Assembly: GCA_905147135.1 (NCBI GenBank)
Contig: LR990064.1
Span: 10,434,001 to 10,498,000, forward strand
Source of the DNA: Blastobasis lacticolella
Lineage: Eukaryota; Arthropoda; Insecta; Lepidoptera; Blastobasidae
Direction: 5' to 3'
Length of the DNA: 64,000 nucleotides
The notes under the pieces were generated by a model that saw nothing but the letters and a program-made list of their open reading frames with translations, made no database searches and was not told where the DNA came from. This document shows, piece after piece, positions 1-9,803 of this stretch; the first letter of the stretch is position 1; each line of letters starts with the position of its first letter. Position numbers and translations under genes: made by a program.

Positions 1-2
1 GT

Positions 3-1694
3 AAAAAATTTAGAATTTTTACCGATCATAGGCCGTTGGTGTATCTATTTAACATGAATTATCCGTCTAGCAGATTAACTAAATTTCGACTAAGTTTAGA
101 AGAGTACGACTTTGTCGTAGAATATGTAAAAGGTAAAGATAACGCAACTGCAGACGCGTTATCTCGAGTAGTATTGTCATCAGATGATTTAAAATCAATG
201 AACGAACGGGTAATAAATGTGTTGACACGAGCGCAAACTAGACGTATGGATAGTGATAACAAAAACGATATAAATACGACATTAAAAGACACTCCCACTA
301 ACAATCGGACTGACAACCGGAAAGTTGTGGAGATGCTTAAAAAACCCTTAAATTCGGTAGAATTAAAATTAACAACAAGGCATGCCATGCATAATATTAA
401 AAATATATCAAGCCATGGTTTATTTGCGTATTCCGACTTAACTATACTAACATGCCTAGAAGCTCGATCATGTGTAACGCGAGACGTTTACGTGAGAGAA
501 CTAGAGCAGTTTTGTTTAAAATTAAAAATTAAAGAAATATATGTAATAACGAATGAATATAATAAAGAATACATAACGTGGTTAACCAAAATAATTAATA
601 AAATGGAAAAATGGACTGGTCCACGAATATTCCTTATCAAAGGAGTGCAAAGAATTATAAGAGATGACGATAAGAGAGTAATTATTAACGATTTCCATCT
701 CCTACCGACCAGTGGTCATGCCGGTATACGAAGAATGACCAACAACATTAAAAAATATTATTTCTGGCCGGGCATGGAACGTGACGTCATCGACTTTGTT
801 AAAAAATGCCAAAAGTGTCAGAAGCAGAAGCATTCTGTGCGCATAAAAGAACCCATGATCATTACTACGACAGCTGAGGCTGCCTTCGATAAAGTTTTCT
901 TAGATATAGTTGGACCCTTAGATAAGGATTATTATAATAAGAATTATATTTTAACAATACAATGCGAACTCACAAAGTTCGTTGAAGCTTATCCCCTAGA
1001 ACGTAAGGATACGGTTAGCGTAGCAAAGGCTTTTGTAGAGAATTTCATTCTTCGATTCGGCGTGCCACGTGAAATTGCAACTGACAGAGGTACGGAATTT
1101 ATATCATCAACAATGCAAAAAGTGTGTAAGTTACTAAACATCAACCAGTTAACAGCAACAGCTTACCATCACGAATCTATTGGTGCATTAGAAAACACCC
1201 ATAGACATTTAAATTCTTACCTTCGTATCCAAACTAATAATGAAGCGAAAACATGGAGTTCATGGATTCCATTCTGGTGTTTTTGTTACAATACCAGTGT
1301 TCATACTTCAACAAAATTTACTCCATATGAGTTAGTTTTTGGAAAAACTTGTAATTTACCATCCAACTTAACTACCAATATAGAACCACTTTATAATAGC
1401 GACAATTATCCATTAACATTAAAACATAGATTACAGATATCGCACCAACTTGCTAGACAAAATTTAATATTGTCAAAAGAAAATAGGAAAAAACAGTACG
1501 ACAGAAATGTTAACATGGTAATGTATAAAGAAAATGATCTAATATTATTAAGAAACGAAAACGCTAAAAAGATTGATAATGTGTACAACGGTCCATATAC
1601 TGTCATTGCAGATGAGTCACCAAATGTAAAAATTATAAAAGATAACAAAATTGAAACTGTGCACAAAAACAGAACGAAGCCATATACAATGTAA
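3..1694 (+). CDS. pol: Ty3/gypsy Pol 3' part: RNase H end and integrase (5' partial)
   Basis: The frame is open from base 3, with the first ATG at 36, and ends at TAA 1692-1694. It begins inside the RNase H C-terminus (TDHRPL, then KDNATADALSR). After a poorly conserved spacer come the integrase zinc finger (H..H, then CQKCQ) and the catalytic core. Counting from the ATG at 36, the triad is D290 (FLDIVGPL), D350 (ATDRGTEF) and E386 (GALENTH), giving the D-35-E spacing. A GPY/F-type module (NVYNGPYTV) lies near the C-terminus. Such integrases insert the cDNA of LTR retrotransposons in the nucleus. Protease and RT must lie left of the window. No envelope frame follows, and the 3' LTR starts 185 bp downstream. 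The integrase reads without a stop or shift, so this may be a young copy. The Ty3/gypsy call is firm; the lineage is not. Confidence 0.92.
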   Translation, partial: KKFRIFTDHRPLVYLFNMNYPSSRLTKFRLSLEEYDFVVEYVKGKDNATADALSRVVLSSDDLKSMNERVINVLTRAQTRRMDSDNKNDINTTLKDTPTNNRTDNRKVVEMLKKPLNSVELKLTTRHAMHNIKNISSHGLFAYSDLTILTCLEARSCVTRDVYVRELEQFCLKLKIKEIYVITNEYNKEYITWLTKIINKMEKWTGPRIFLIKGVQRIIRDDDKRVIINDFHLLPTSGHAGIRRMTNNIKKYYFWPGMERDVIDFVKKCQKCQKQKHSVRIKEPMIITTTAEAAFDKVFLDIVGPLDKDYYNKNYILTIQCELTKFVEAYPLERKDTVSVAKAFVENFILRFGVPREIATDRGTEFISSTMQKVCKLLNINQLTATAYHHESIGALENTHRHLNSYLRIQTNNEAKTWSSWIPFWCFCYNTSVHTSTKFTPYELVFGKTCNLPSNLTTNIEPLYNSDNYPLTLKHRLQISHQLARQNLILSKENRKKQYDRNVNMVMYKENDLILLRNENAKKIDNVYNGPYTVIADESPNVKIIKDNKIETVHKNRTKPYTM

Positions 1695-1879
1695 CCATTT
1701 ATTAAAATACTATTGTAACTATGTACTTTTATAATCATGTAATCATTATATAACTTATGTACGCATTCCTAATGTACTTGTGTAAACAATATCAATATTG
1801 TATTTGATTTAATTTTAAGAAAAAAAAATAAAAATTTATTCTGTTTCTTTCTTCGTAAAAAAAAAAAAAAAAAAAAATT

Positions 1880-2016
1880 TGTGGGAGGTGTAGTATGTAT
1901 ACTTATTATGCTTAAGATGTACACTATGTAATAAATAGGCTTGTCTTATTACTAATAAAGCCAGTACTATCTCAACCTCGGACATCGTTTTATTTACATA
2001 ACGTCCCGGCCTTACA
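1880..2016 (+). repeat. 3' LTR of the gypsy element, 137 bp
   Basis: The segment starts TGTGGGAGG and ends CCTTACA, so its ends are TGT...ACA. It carries two AATAAA signals (1930 and 1954). A run of about 20 A residues just upstream (to 1877) stands where a polypurine tract is expected. The 5' LTR is outside the window, so the pair cannot be compared. Homology with copy B starts at the very next base. The TSD would be the 4-5 bases from 2017 (GGAT..), which needs the unseen 5' flank to confirm. Confidence 0.75.
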
Positions 2017-2133
2017 GGATCATGGGGTAGTGCTGCAATTCTCGCCATATTTTTCTTACATAAAATTAATAACTAATTTGAATTATAGTGTTGTCGAATT
2101 ATATTAATGGGTTACATAAATATTTATCATTAA

Positions 2134-3063
2134 AATGTCCACGGGCTACGTACCAAGACTAATACTTTTTTACGTAATCTTTTACGCTCGAATTATGACG
2201 TTATAACGTTAACGGAGTCGTGGTTGACGGAATGTATTCATGACAGTGAACTTTTTGACAATAGATATCGTGTTTGGAGACGTGATCGCGATTGTGAATT
2301 TACAGGGCAGAGTAGGGGAGGTGGTGTGGTCATTGCGGTCAAAAATGAATTCCGTGTTACCCTGAATACTTGTTGGGGTTCATCAGCGGAGGATTTATGG
2401 GTGACTGTGCATCTACCTAGTAGTGCAAACAGTAAGTTGAGCACAAAGTTACATATTTGTACTGTTTACCTTTGCCCCCAGAGCCGTGGTAATTCTTTCG
2501 CGATACAAGTTGATAGTTTTCTCTCCAATGTGCTATCAATTGTGAACAACAACCCCGACGACAAGTTCTTAATATTAGGTGACTTTAATATTAGTGGATT
2601 AAGGTGGGTTTGGTCCGATGGCGTTCTTCAGGCTCATGATTTATCTGACAAGACGAGTTTACTAATCGACACCATGCACTTATGTAACCTACAGCAATTT
2701 AACTCAACCCTAAATTCGCACGGTACAATTCTCGATCTGGTACTAAGCAACGCCTCGGTGTCGGTGTCAGCATGCCTCGAACCACTGGTGCCTGAGGATC
2801 CGCATCACGCGTCCCTCATTATTAAACCTACGCTTACCTATTTCAAACCATTGCCCGCTATTAAGCAATGTGCATACTCCTATTATAAGTATAATTGGTC
2901 AGATCTCCTCAGTAAGTGTGGCGATATAAATGTTGCTCTCGATTTATTTTATGAAATTATATATAAACAAGGTTGTAAGTACCCGGCTTGGTACACTGCT
3001 GGTTTGATCAAGATCATCAAAGAAAAATCCAAATTTTTCAACAAGTATAAAATATTATGGTAA
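2134..3063 (+). pseudogene. LINE-1 copy A: APE-type endonuclease domain
   Basis: The frame opens just after TAA 2131-2133 and reads NVHGLRTKT, the usual start of this endonuclease family. It continues through LTESWLTE, RGGGVVIAV, LILGDFN and LDLVLSN to a PHH motif standing for the usual SDH. This domain nicks the target DNA to prime reverse transcription. It ends at TAA 3061-3063, where one extra base (near 3053-3058) throws the frame. The reading continues in the +1 frame from 3059 (GNKSDLQ). No good ATG is visible; the conserved reading starts well before the first possible start codon near 2224. Confidence 0.85.
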
Positions 3064-3605
3064 CAAATCGGATCTACAAACCTTCAAATTGTTACGTGAT
3101 AGGGTAGCTACATTGGAGAGAAAGTGTTTCAACGACTATATAGACAATATAGAGAAATCAATATCTGTGGAACCGAAAAAATTCTGGTCCTTTATTATTA
3201 ATAAACGTGGTGGATCAAGTAATGCCATTCCGTCGAACATGAATCTTGGAGATCTGAATAGCTGTGATGGCAATGGCATTTCTGAGCTATTTTCGTCGTA
3301 TTTTAACTCCACGTTTATCAACTCTGGTGGCTCATCAACCTTCACTGGCGTTGATAGGGCAGATTCAGTAGGTGACTTGTCGTCTGTTGACATTGATACT
3401 GACCAGGTGGTCAAACTGTTGTCTGGTCTTGATACCTGCAAATCGGCGGGTCCGGATGGACTACCCGCGGTATGCATCATTTAATTGTGCAAATGAACTT
3501 GCTGTGCCTATCACGATGCTGTTTAAGCGTTCAATTGCGGAAGGCAGTGTACCCGATCAGTGGAAGATAGCTTATATCACCCCTATTCATAAAAATGGAC
3601 CTTAA
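3059..3605 (+). pseudogene. LINE-1 copy A: linker and RT finger region
   Basis: This piece reads from GNKSDLQ through the linker (FWSFI.NKRGG) to SAGPDGLPA, the conserved entry to the RT. It then meets a stop at 3482-3484 caused by one extra T in ATCATTTAATTG. In the next frame the RT carries on (NCANELAVPI, then DQWKIAYITPIHK) to a stop at 3603-3605. The extra T lies exactly where copy B carries a TIR element (34800-34999). The region 3606-3714 is frame-shuffled RT sequence. Confidence 0.8.
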
Positions 3606-3714
3606 GATCAAGTTGAAAATTACAGACCAATCTGCAAACTATATCTAATAGTTAAAGTCTTTGAGCGAATTATTGTTTTGTTTATACCACAACTGTAAAC
3701 AAATCTTCAACGTA

Positions 3715-4923
3715 AACCAGCATGGTTTTTTGAGAGCCAAATCAACAGTTTCAAACTTGGCCGTATTTCATGATTACTTGACTCATCATTTAGATATATG
3801 AGATCAAGTGGACGCCATCTATATGGACTACAGCAAAGCTTTCGACCGGATTGACCATAACATCCTGCTGCAGAAGCTATTGGCCGTGGGCATAAGGGGC
3901 AACTTGTTTAGATGGTTTTCCTCACATGTTGAAAATAGACATCAAGCGGTTGTTCTTAATGGTTACACGTCCACTTGGAGAAGCATACCATCTGGAGTTC
4001 CCCAGGGCTCGCTTCTGGGGCCTCTCTTGTTTATAATATTCATTAACGACATCGACATTTGCTTCAAAAATTCTAACTATCTAGTATTTGCGGATGATAT
4101 GAAGGTGTTTAAAGTGGTAAACAACTATACTGATGCTATGCTTCTCCAGGAAGACTTGAACAGGCTTGCTGAATACTGCCAAGCCAATAAACTTGATCTG
4201 AACGTTAGCAAATGCTTTACTGTGCATTTTACTCGCAAATCAAAGTGTTACCAATCAACATATTTTCTCAATAACAAACCAATCTCAGTAACGCGGTCAA
4301 TTAAGGATCTTGGTGTGGTATTGGATGATAGGCTACTTTTCATTGAACAAATAGACAACAATATAGCTAAAGCATCACGTGCTCTTGGTTTTGTAATGCG
4401 GTTCTCTTCAAATTTTAAGCAAATGAAAACCAATAAGATCCTATATTGTGCCTTCGTTCGCAGCCATTTGGAGTATGCTTCTCAGATCTGGAGCCCCTCA
4501 TATTCGACACATATCAACAGAATAGAAAGAGTACAAAAGAAATTCACTAGATTCCTTAACTTTAAATTCAAACTACCCAAGCTTAGCTACGAAGAAAGAT
4601 GTGTTCGTTTTCATCTTCTCAGTCTTAAAGCTAGACGTGATATTAGCGATATTATATTTCTTGTCAAGCTTTTTAGAAATCGCATTGACTGTCCGACTCT
4701 TCTTGGTAAACTATGCCTGAATGTACCTGATACAAGGTTTCTTAAAAGGCCAATTCTGTCAACTCCGTTCTGTAGAACAAATTTCCGTCAACACTCATTT
4801 CTAATTAGAGCCACTAGGATATTTAACGACTTGAGTTGCAGCACTGACTTAGATCTGTTTTACACGAGTATACCTAAAATAGCCAAATTTTATATTGAAA
4901 TGTACTGTCCGTCTCTACACTAG
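3715..4923 (+). pseudogene. LINE-1 copy A: RT palm and C-terminal domain
   Basis: The frame reads NQHGFL, then an in-frame TGA at 3799-3801, and is open from 3802 to 4923. RT motif A is MDYSKAFD, motif B GVPQGSLLGPLLF and motif C FADDMKVF, so both catalytic aspartates of FADD remain. The C-terminal part has the usual YASQIWSP, a VQKKF motif and a terminal RTNFRQHSF block. Copy B reads FADDT where A has FADDM. This is the template-copying enzyme of LINE-1, now non-functional because its frame is broken upstream. Confidence 0.85.
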
Positions 4924-5303
4924 GTCTGATATGGATTAGTCTGTATACTTATGTTCTTTTTACATATTTAGTTGACCGCTCGCTGCATGGTCGCTGGACG
5001 GGCGCCGGTGCAGTTCGTCTGGTTCGTTTATCTCAGAACTTCTATTAACGCAACCGTTCGCTGGTCGTACTTGTTGTGCCGGGGGCCGGCTGCCGGTCAT
5101 GTGGCGGGTACTTATTGATAGTTCTTGATTTGTTATTCATGCTATAATGTTTACTCTGTACTACAATCTCTCGCAGGTTTATAAGTAAATACTATATGTG
5201 AAAGCTTCTAATTGGCAAATCATGGTACCTAATTTTTCTACCTACATATCAAATTGTATTGTAGCTGTTAGCCCTCCAAAATTAATAAATAAATAAATAA
5301 ATA

Positions 5304-6246
5304 CTTCCAGCAAAGTAGAAAAAATTATAGGTGCGAAATCTTAACATGAAAATATGAGTGTAGATAAAGGTGTATGCATCTGCATATAATTAGGTATCAA
5401 AACACTCTTGTCAAACTATTATCACATAAAGTTGCATAAACTACTATATTTTAATACCCACTGCAATACGCGAGCATTGCTTTGTATACCTACAAAAGGT
5501 TTTTTAAAAACAAGAATTACTACACGCCTTTTTTCCAAATGAATAGGCAGAGACCACATCGTTCTATGTGCAAATTATCATTCAAGAATTAAAAGAGCTT
5601 TATTTAGTTACTATTGTACGGTTGTGTTGCTAACCTTATACATAAATTAGTAAAGAGGGCAAAATGGATTATGTGTATGACAACCCTCAAATCACGCAAA
5701 CATATAAAATGGCGGCCATTTGTATGTTTCATTCATGATTTAGGTGACATGGATCCTGTTTTTGTTTCATTTCTGTGCTAGGGAGTATATTTTACAGAAA
5801 ATTTAGTCGTGGTTCTTCAGTTGAATTTTTCGCAAGTTTGATGTTATTTACGCTGTACTTTTCACATTATTTATTTTAAGTGTTCCAAATCTCGTTTAGG
5901 CGCAAAATCCAGTACACAGAATGTCCAATTTGCTACAATATCCAATCAGACTAAGGCAATTAATTGCACTCCCCATTATGGACATTCTTTCGAATTGGAT
6001 ATCCGGCGAATTGGAAATTTTGTGTAAGACGTTTCTAAGAACCATATCTACTCTAAGACAGCGAAATCTTTCTGGAGTTGTCCATGGCAACTTCTAATCC
6101 ATTTTTCTATTCTATTGTGTAACGCGCGTCTTCAAAGACCGCCGCCGTCGCACTTCTTTTGTAAGTATTTTTTTTACTTCAGAATAGGTATTGCTAGCTG
6201 TAAATTTAATATAATCCATCGACTAACTTTATTAATGCGAAGGTTT
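5304..6246. other. Non-coding, no gene recognised (copy A)
   Basis: AT-rich sequence with no frame that resembles a known protein. It is repeated in copy B (36822-37756). A few short complementary stretches around 5890-6030 give weak fold-back potential. Near 6160-6180 copies A and B differ in a T-rich run. I see no promoter or exon that I could defend. Confidence 0.5.
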
Positions 6247-7703
6247 GTAAGGATGTTAGTGATGTTTTTCATTGACAACAAAACTACTGGACAGCTATTT
6301 ATGAAATTTTGTTGTAATAAATAATATAATAATTCAGTGTGGTTCCCTCGGGAACGGGTCAGGAACATATAACAACTGATATTTACGCGGATGAAATCGC
6401 GGATTACTATAATTACGTTGATAGTTTACCATTGTTGTTATTAAATACTTACCTTCGGATCGAACTAAATAGTAAAGAGGGACATTTTTTATTATCATAG
6501 CTATTTTTGCGAACTAATCACAACTCTTGTTTGCCCAGTTATCAGTGCGGAAGTTTCGAGTTTCCATTTGCTCATTTGTTCCTGGCTTTTATTTATTTAT
6601 TTGAAAGATAATTAGCATATCAAACAAAGCTGTACTTAATACGATAAATAGATCGATCGATAGATAGAATAGATACGCTAATAGATCATGCTATTATTTT
6701 AAAATTAATGTTATAAATTTCTATCTGCAATATGGCAATCCTGCGGCTGGATACCTACTCACCCATTTAGCAGATTGTGGATTGGAATTTCTTAAGTTAA
6801 TTATTTGCGTCTCATTTAAAAGACTTCATACGTTCTGGAGTATCTTCCCGTATCGGAGTGCATGGAGCTAATGACTGAGATTTTTATTTATTGTGTTGAT
6901 GTTGTCATAGGGCGTAAACATGTACAACATACGCGGCGATGCGACTAATGGAATGATAGGCTAATTGGAATCCGTAGGAAGTTTCGTGCAGCCAGATGTA
7001 AACTGATAAAAGTTCTCAGGGATTGTAAGAAGCGATGAACGTTACGTTTACGCACTGTCGGGCTTACGTGCTGCTAGCTTTCATTATTGCGCAGCAGTGC
7101 AGATAACGACTCTGACTACACCCGTAATATTAGACGATATGCGGCTGATGTTCCACCTTCTCCTATTTCTGACTTGGTGTCTTCGAGTACTTCATTACTG
7201 TGGTTAGGAGCTTATCGACCAGCAAAGCTTCTTGCATTCTAGAGATAAAGAAACAGTATTTTGCCAAAGATACATTCCTCTCGATTTCGCATCAAGGTTC
7301 GTTCCTAAAATGGGAGATAACTTCTTTCGAATCTAGGTAAATTAAGTGAACGATTAATTGTACCCCGTTTAGTTTCGGGTTGAATAATGAAATGAAATGG
7401 TTTATTTAAGACTTAGTAAAATTATACATGTCCATAGGTATTCGTTTATTCGCTTACTGTCTTCTATAATCAAGTAAGGGCCGATTTTTCAATCCTCTGA
7501 TAAAACATATCAGTCTGATAAGTTGTTGTGCGACTAAAATAAAATGTAACATTACTTTATTTATAATTTAAGGAGTATAGTTTGTTTTAATTTGGCAGTA
7601 TATTACTTTATCGGACAGATAAATTATATCTGAGGATTAAACAATCGGCCCTAAATTGTTTTTCACATAAATTCACATAAATTCGAACAGCTTATTTCTG
7701 TGG
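6247..7703. repeat. Older direct repeat, unit 1 (copy A)
   Basis: This unit starts GTAAGGATGTTAGTG and ends near CTTATTTCTGTGG. It matches unit 2 (9014-12628) apart from three events: the 2.5-kb Gag-only element inserted in unit 2, a block of about 180 bp (7047-7230) missing from unit 2, and the 174-bp TIR element at 7478-7651 present only here. It is non-coding and includes a GATA-rich stretch near 6650-6670. Because both units occur in A and B, this repeat is older than the large duplication. Confidence 0.85.
7478..7651. mobile_element. Short TIR element (MITE-like), present only in copy A
   Basis: The element is 174 bp. The left end GGGCCGATTTTTCAATCCTC and the inverse of the right end GGGCCGATTGTTTAATCCTC match over about 20 bp with 2 mismatches. 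It is flanked by TAA at 7475-7477 and 7652-7654. Copy B has the empty site (CAAGTAAATTG, TAA at 38988-38990), and so does unit 2 near 12580. A 3-bp TWA duplication and GGG-type ends fit the PIF/Harbinger superfamily. It has no coding capacity and would depend on a transposase elsewhere. Confidence 0.85.
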
Positions 7704-9013
7704 ACAATAATCAACATCCAGTACTTGAACATTGGGCCGTCCGTTTGTGCAGCCCCGCACCCTAGCCAGCAATGACACTACTTGATTTCATCCGTTGCGC
7801 GTGCTGCAAATATCGCCGTGGGACTACAGTACCGGGGTAGCCACAAAGTCCCTGAGAGCATTTTATACTGGACCCATAGGGCAGTGTAGGCTTTTTTTAG
7901 TATAATTGTGCAATGGGTAGCGAAATGAATGAAAAACACTGACTGCGTTCAGATGTATATTGACTCAAATGGATATTGTTCAAAGGAAACACTGTGACTA
8001 GAAGCTCATTTCACATCCGAATCGTACGAGCGAGACACGTTCTTTTGAACCTTCGCATGGTGACCAACAGAAAATAGTGATTAAAGTTAATACACGAATG
8101 GAGTGTTAGGAACCGCTTAAATTTTGCTCCTTGCAAAACCGTTCAGCTTCTAAAATGTTCATTAGTTAGCCCAGCGCGAGAAACATTCAATCAGGCTACG
8201 ATAAAACGGAAGGAATCGGTACCTTACCCTTTTCTGTTAGAAAATAATTTCAGGTTTATAGTTTACATAATTCAGGTGCGTAAGAAAACCAATCGGAATT
8301 TCTTTGCTCTAAATAGGATATCAACCCCAACACGGGGTCTCGGTTTTAGAAACATAAAAATAATTTATAAAGCTTCTTATACGGGTTGTGTTAGTTACGA
8401 GGGGCCGATATTGGTCAACAGTGGGATGACTGTCACGACGCTGGCGCGACAAAAACTTTGACAAAGCCAGCGATTAGGAACAATATTTCTATGTAAAGCA
8501 AACCGCACGATTAGTATCGCACCTATGCTTTACCGGTGTTAGCCATTATATTGCCCAGTTCTTGATTGGGCATGGTAACTTCAAGGCAAAATTGATATTT
8601 TTCTGCCAAAGCCAAATGTGATATTTATATTTAGCCTCCGCGTGTGCCCCAGCGACGTGTTTTCTCCAGCTCACGACTACCTTCCTCTTAACGCAATTTC
8701 CACTTATGCGAGCTATTGTGGCAGACTTACTCATGGCCCTAACTATGCTTTCATACAACAGTTACTAGGATCATCACACATTCGATCACAACAGTTACCT
8801 ACGTAGGCTGTGCGGAAAGTCGATTAATCAAGTCTCTCATTACTTTCTCTGCGTTATATTTCTTGATGACTTCTCTCACTCCTCACAACCTCGTTTTGAC
8901 AAATTAAACTACGTCGTTTAGGCAATATTATTTATTTCTTTATTTTACCATACATTTGTAGCATTACTATGCACTAGGCGTGGATTATACCAAGCGTCGG
9001 CGACGCAGGTTGT
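7704..9013. other. Non-coding stretch between the older repeat units (copy A)
   Basis: No protein homology is recognised here. Short open frames (for example 8276-8461 and 8618-8806) are conserved in B only because the whole region is duplicated, and they show no codon-level sign of selection by eye. The sequence is of mixed composition, with a T-rich run near 7892-7899. Confidence 0.5.
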
Positions 9014-9803
9014 GTAAGGATGTTAGTGTATTTGTTTTTCATTGACAACAAAACTACTGGACAGCTATTTATGAAATGTTGTTGTAATAAATAATATAAT
9101 AATTCAGTGTGGTTCCCTCGGGAACGGGTCAGGAACATATAACAACTGAAATTTACGCAGATGAAATTGCGGGTTATTATAATTACGTTGATAGTTTACC
9201 ATTGTTGTTATTAAATACTTACCTTCGGATCTAGCTAAAAAGTAAAGAGGGAAATTTTTTATTATCATAGTTATTTTCGCGAACGAATCACAACTCTGGT
9301 TTGCCCAGTTATCAGTGCGGAAGTTATAAGTTTCCATTTGCTCATTTGTTCCTGAATTTTATTTATTTATTTGAAAGTTAATTGGCGTATCAAGCAAATC
9401 TGTACTTAATACGATAAATAGATCGATAGATGGATAGAATAGATACGCTAATAGATCATGCTATTATTTTAAAATTGTTATTATCAATTTCTATCTGCAA
9501 TATCCCGCGGCTGGATCCTACACCCCTTTAGCAGATTGTGGATGGGAATTTCTTTAGTCAATTATTTGCGTCTCAATTAAAAGACTTCATACATTCTGGA
9601 GTATCTTCCCGTATCGGAGTACATGGAGTTGATGACTGTGATTTTTATTTATTGTATTGATGTTGTCATAGGGCGTAAATAAGTACAACATCATCTTCGT
9701 CGTCTCGTGCGGGGAGACCGCTTTTGGGATAGTCCCACAGGCGGTGATATTATTTCGCGGCCCGTAAAGACGGGTCGGTCATTAGGATGGCTCCCCCGGC
9801 ATT

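Larger units (their letters stand above)
2017..5303 (+). mobile_element. LINE-1 (Jockey/CR1-type non-LTR retrotransposon), copy A
   Basis: The endonuclease, RT and C-terminal regions stand in the usual order, then a 3' UTR of about 360 bp ending in an (AATA)n tail at 5282-5303. The coding region is interrupted by several frameshifts and stops, so this copy is dead. Its 5' part is cut at the gypsy LTR. In copy B the same element continues left into a recognisable ORF1 (32143-33022). The 3' UTR contains two related blocks, GCTGGACGGGCGCCGG and GCCGGGGGCCGGC-like (about 4990-5110), of unknown role. Confidence 0.85.

Noticed and set aside
1695..1879. Envelope gene of the first gypsy element
   Set aside because: Only 185 bp separate the integrase stop from the LTR, with no coding signal.
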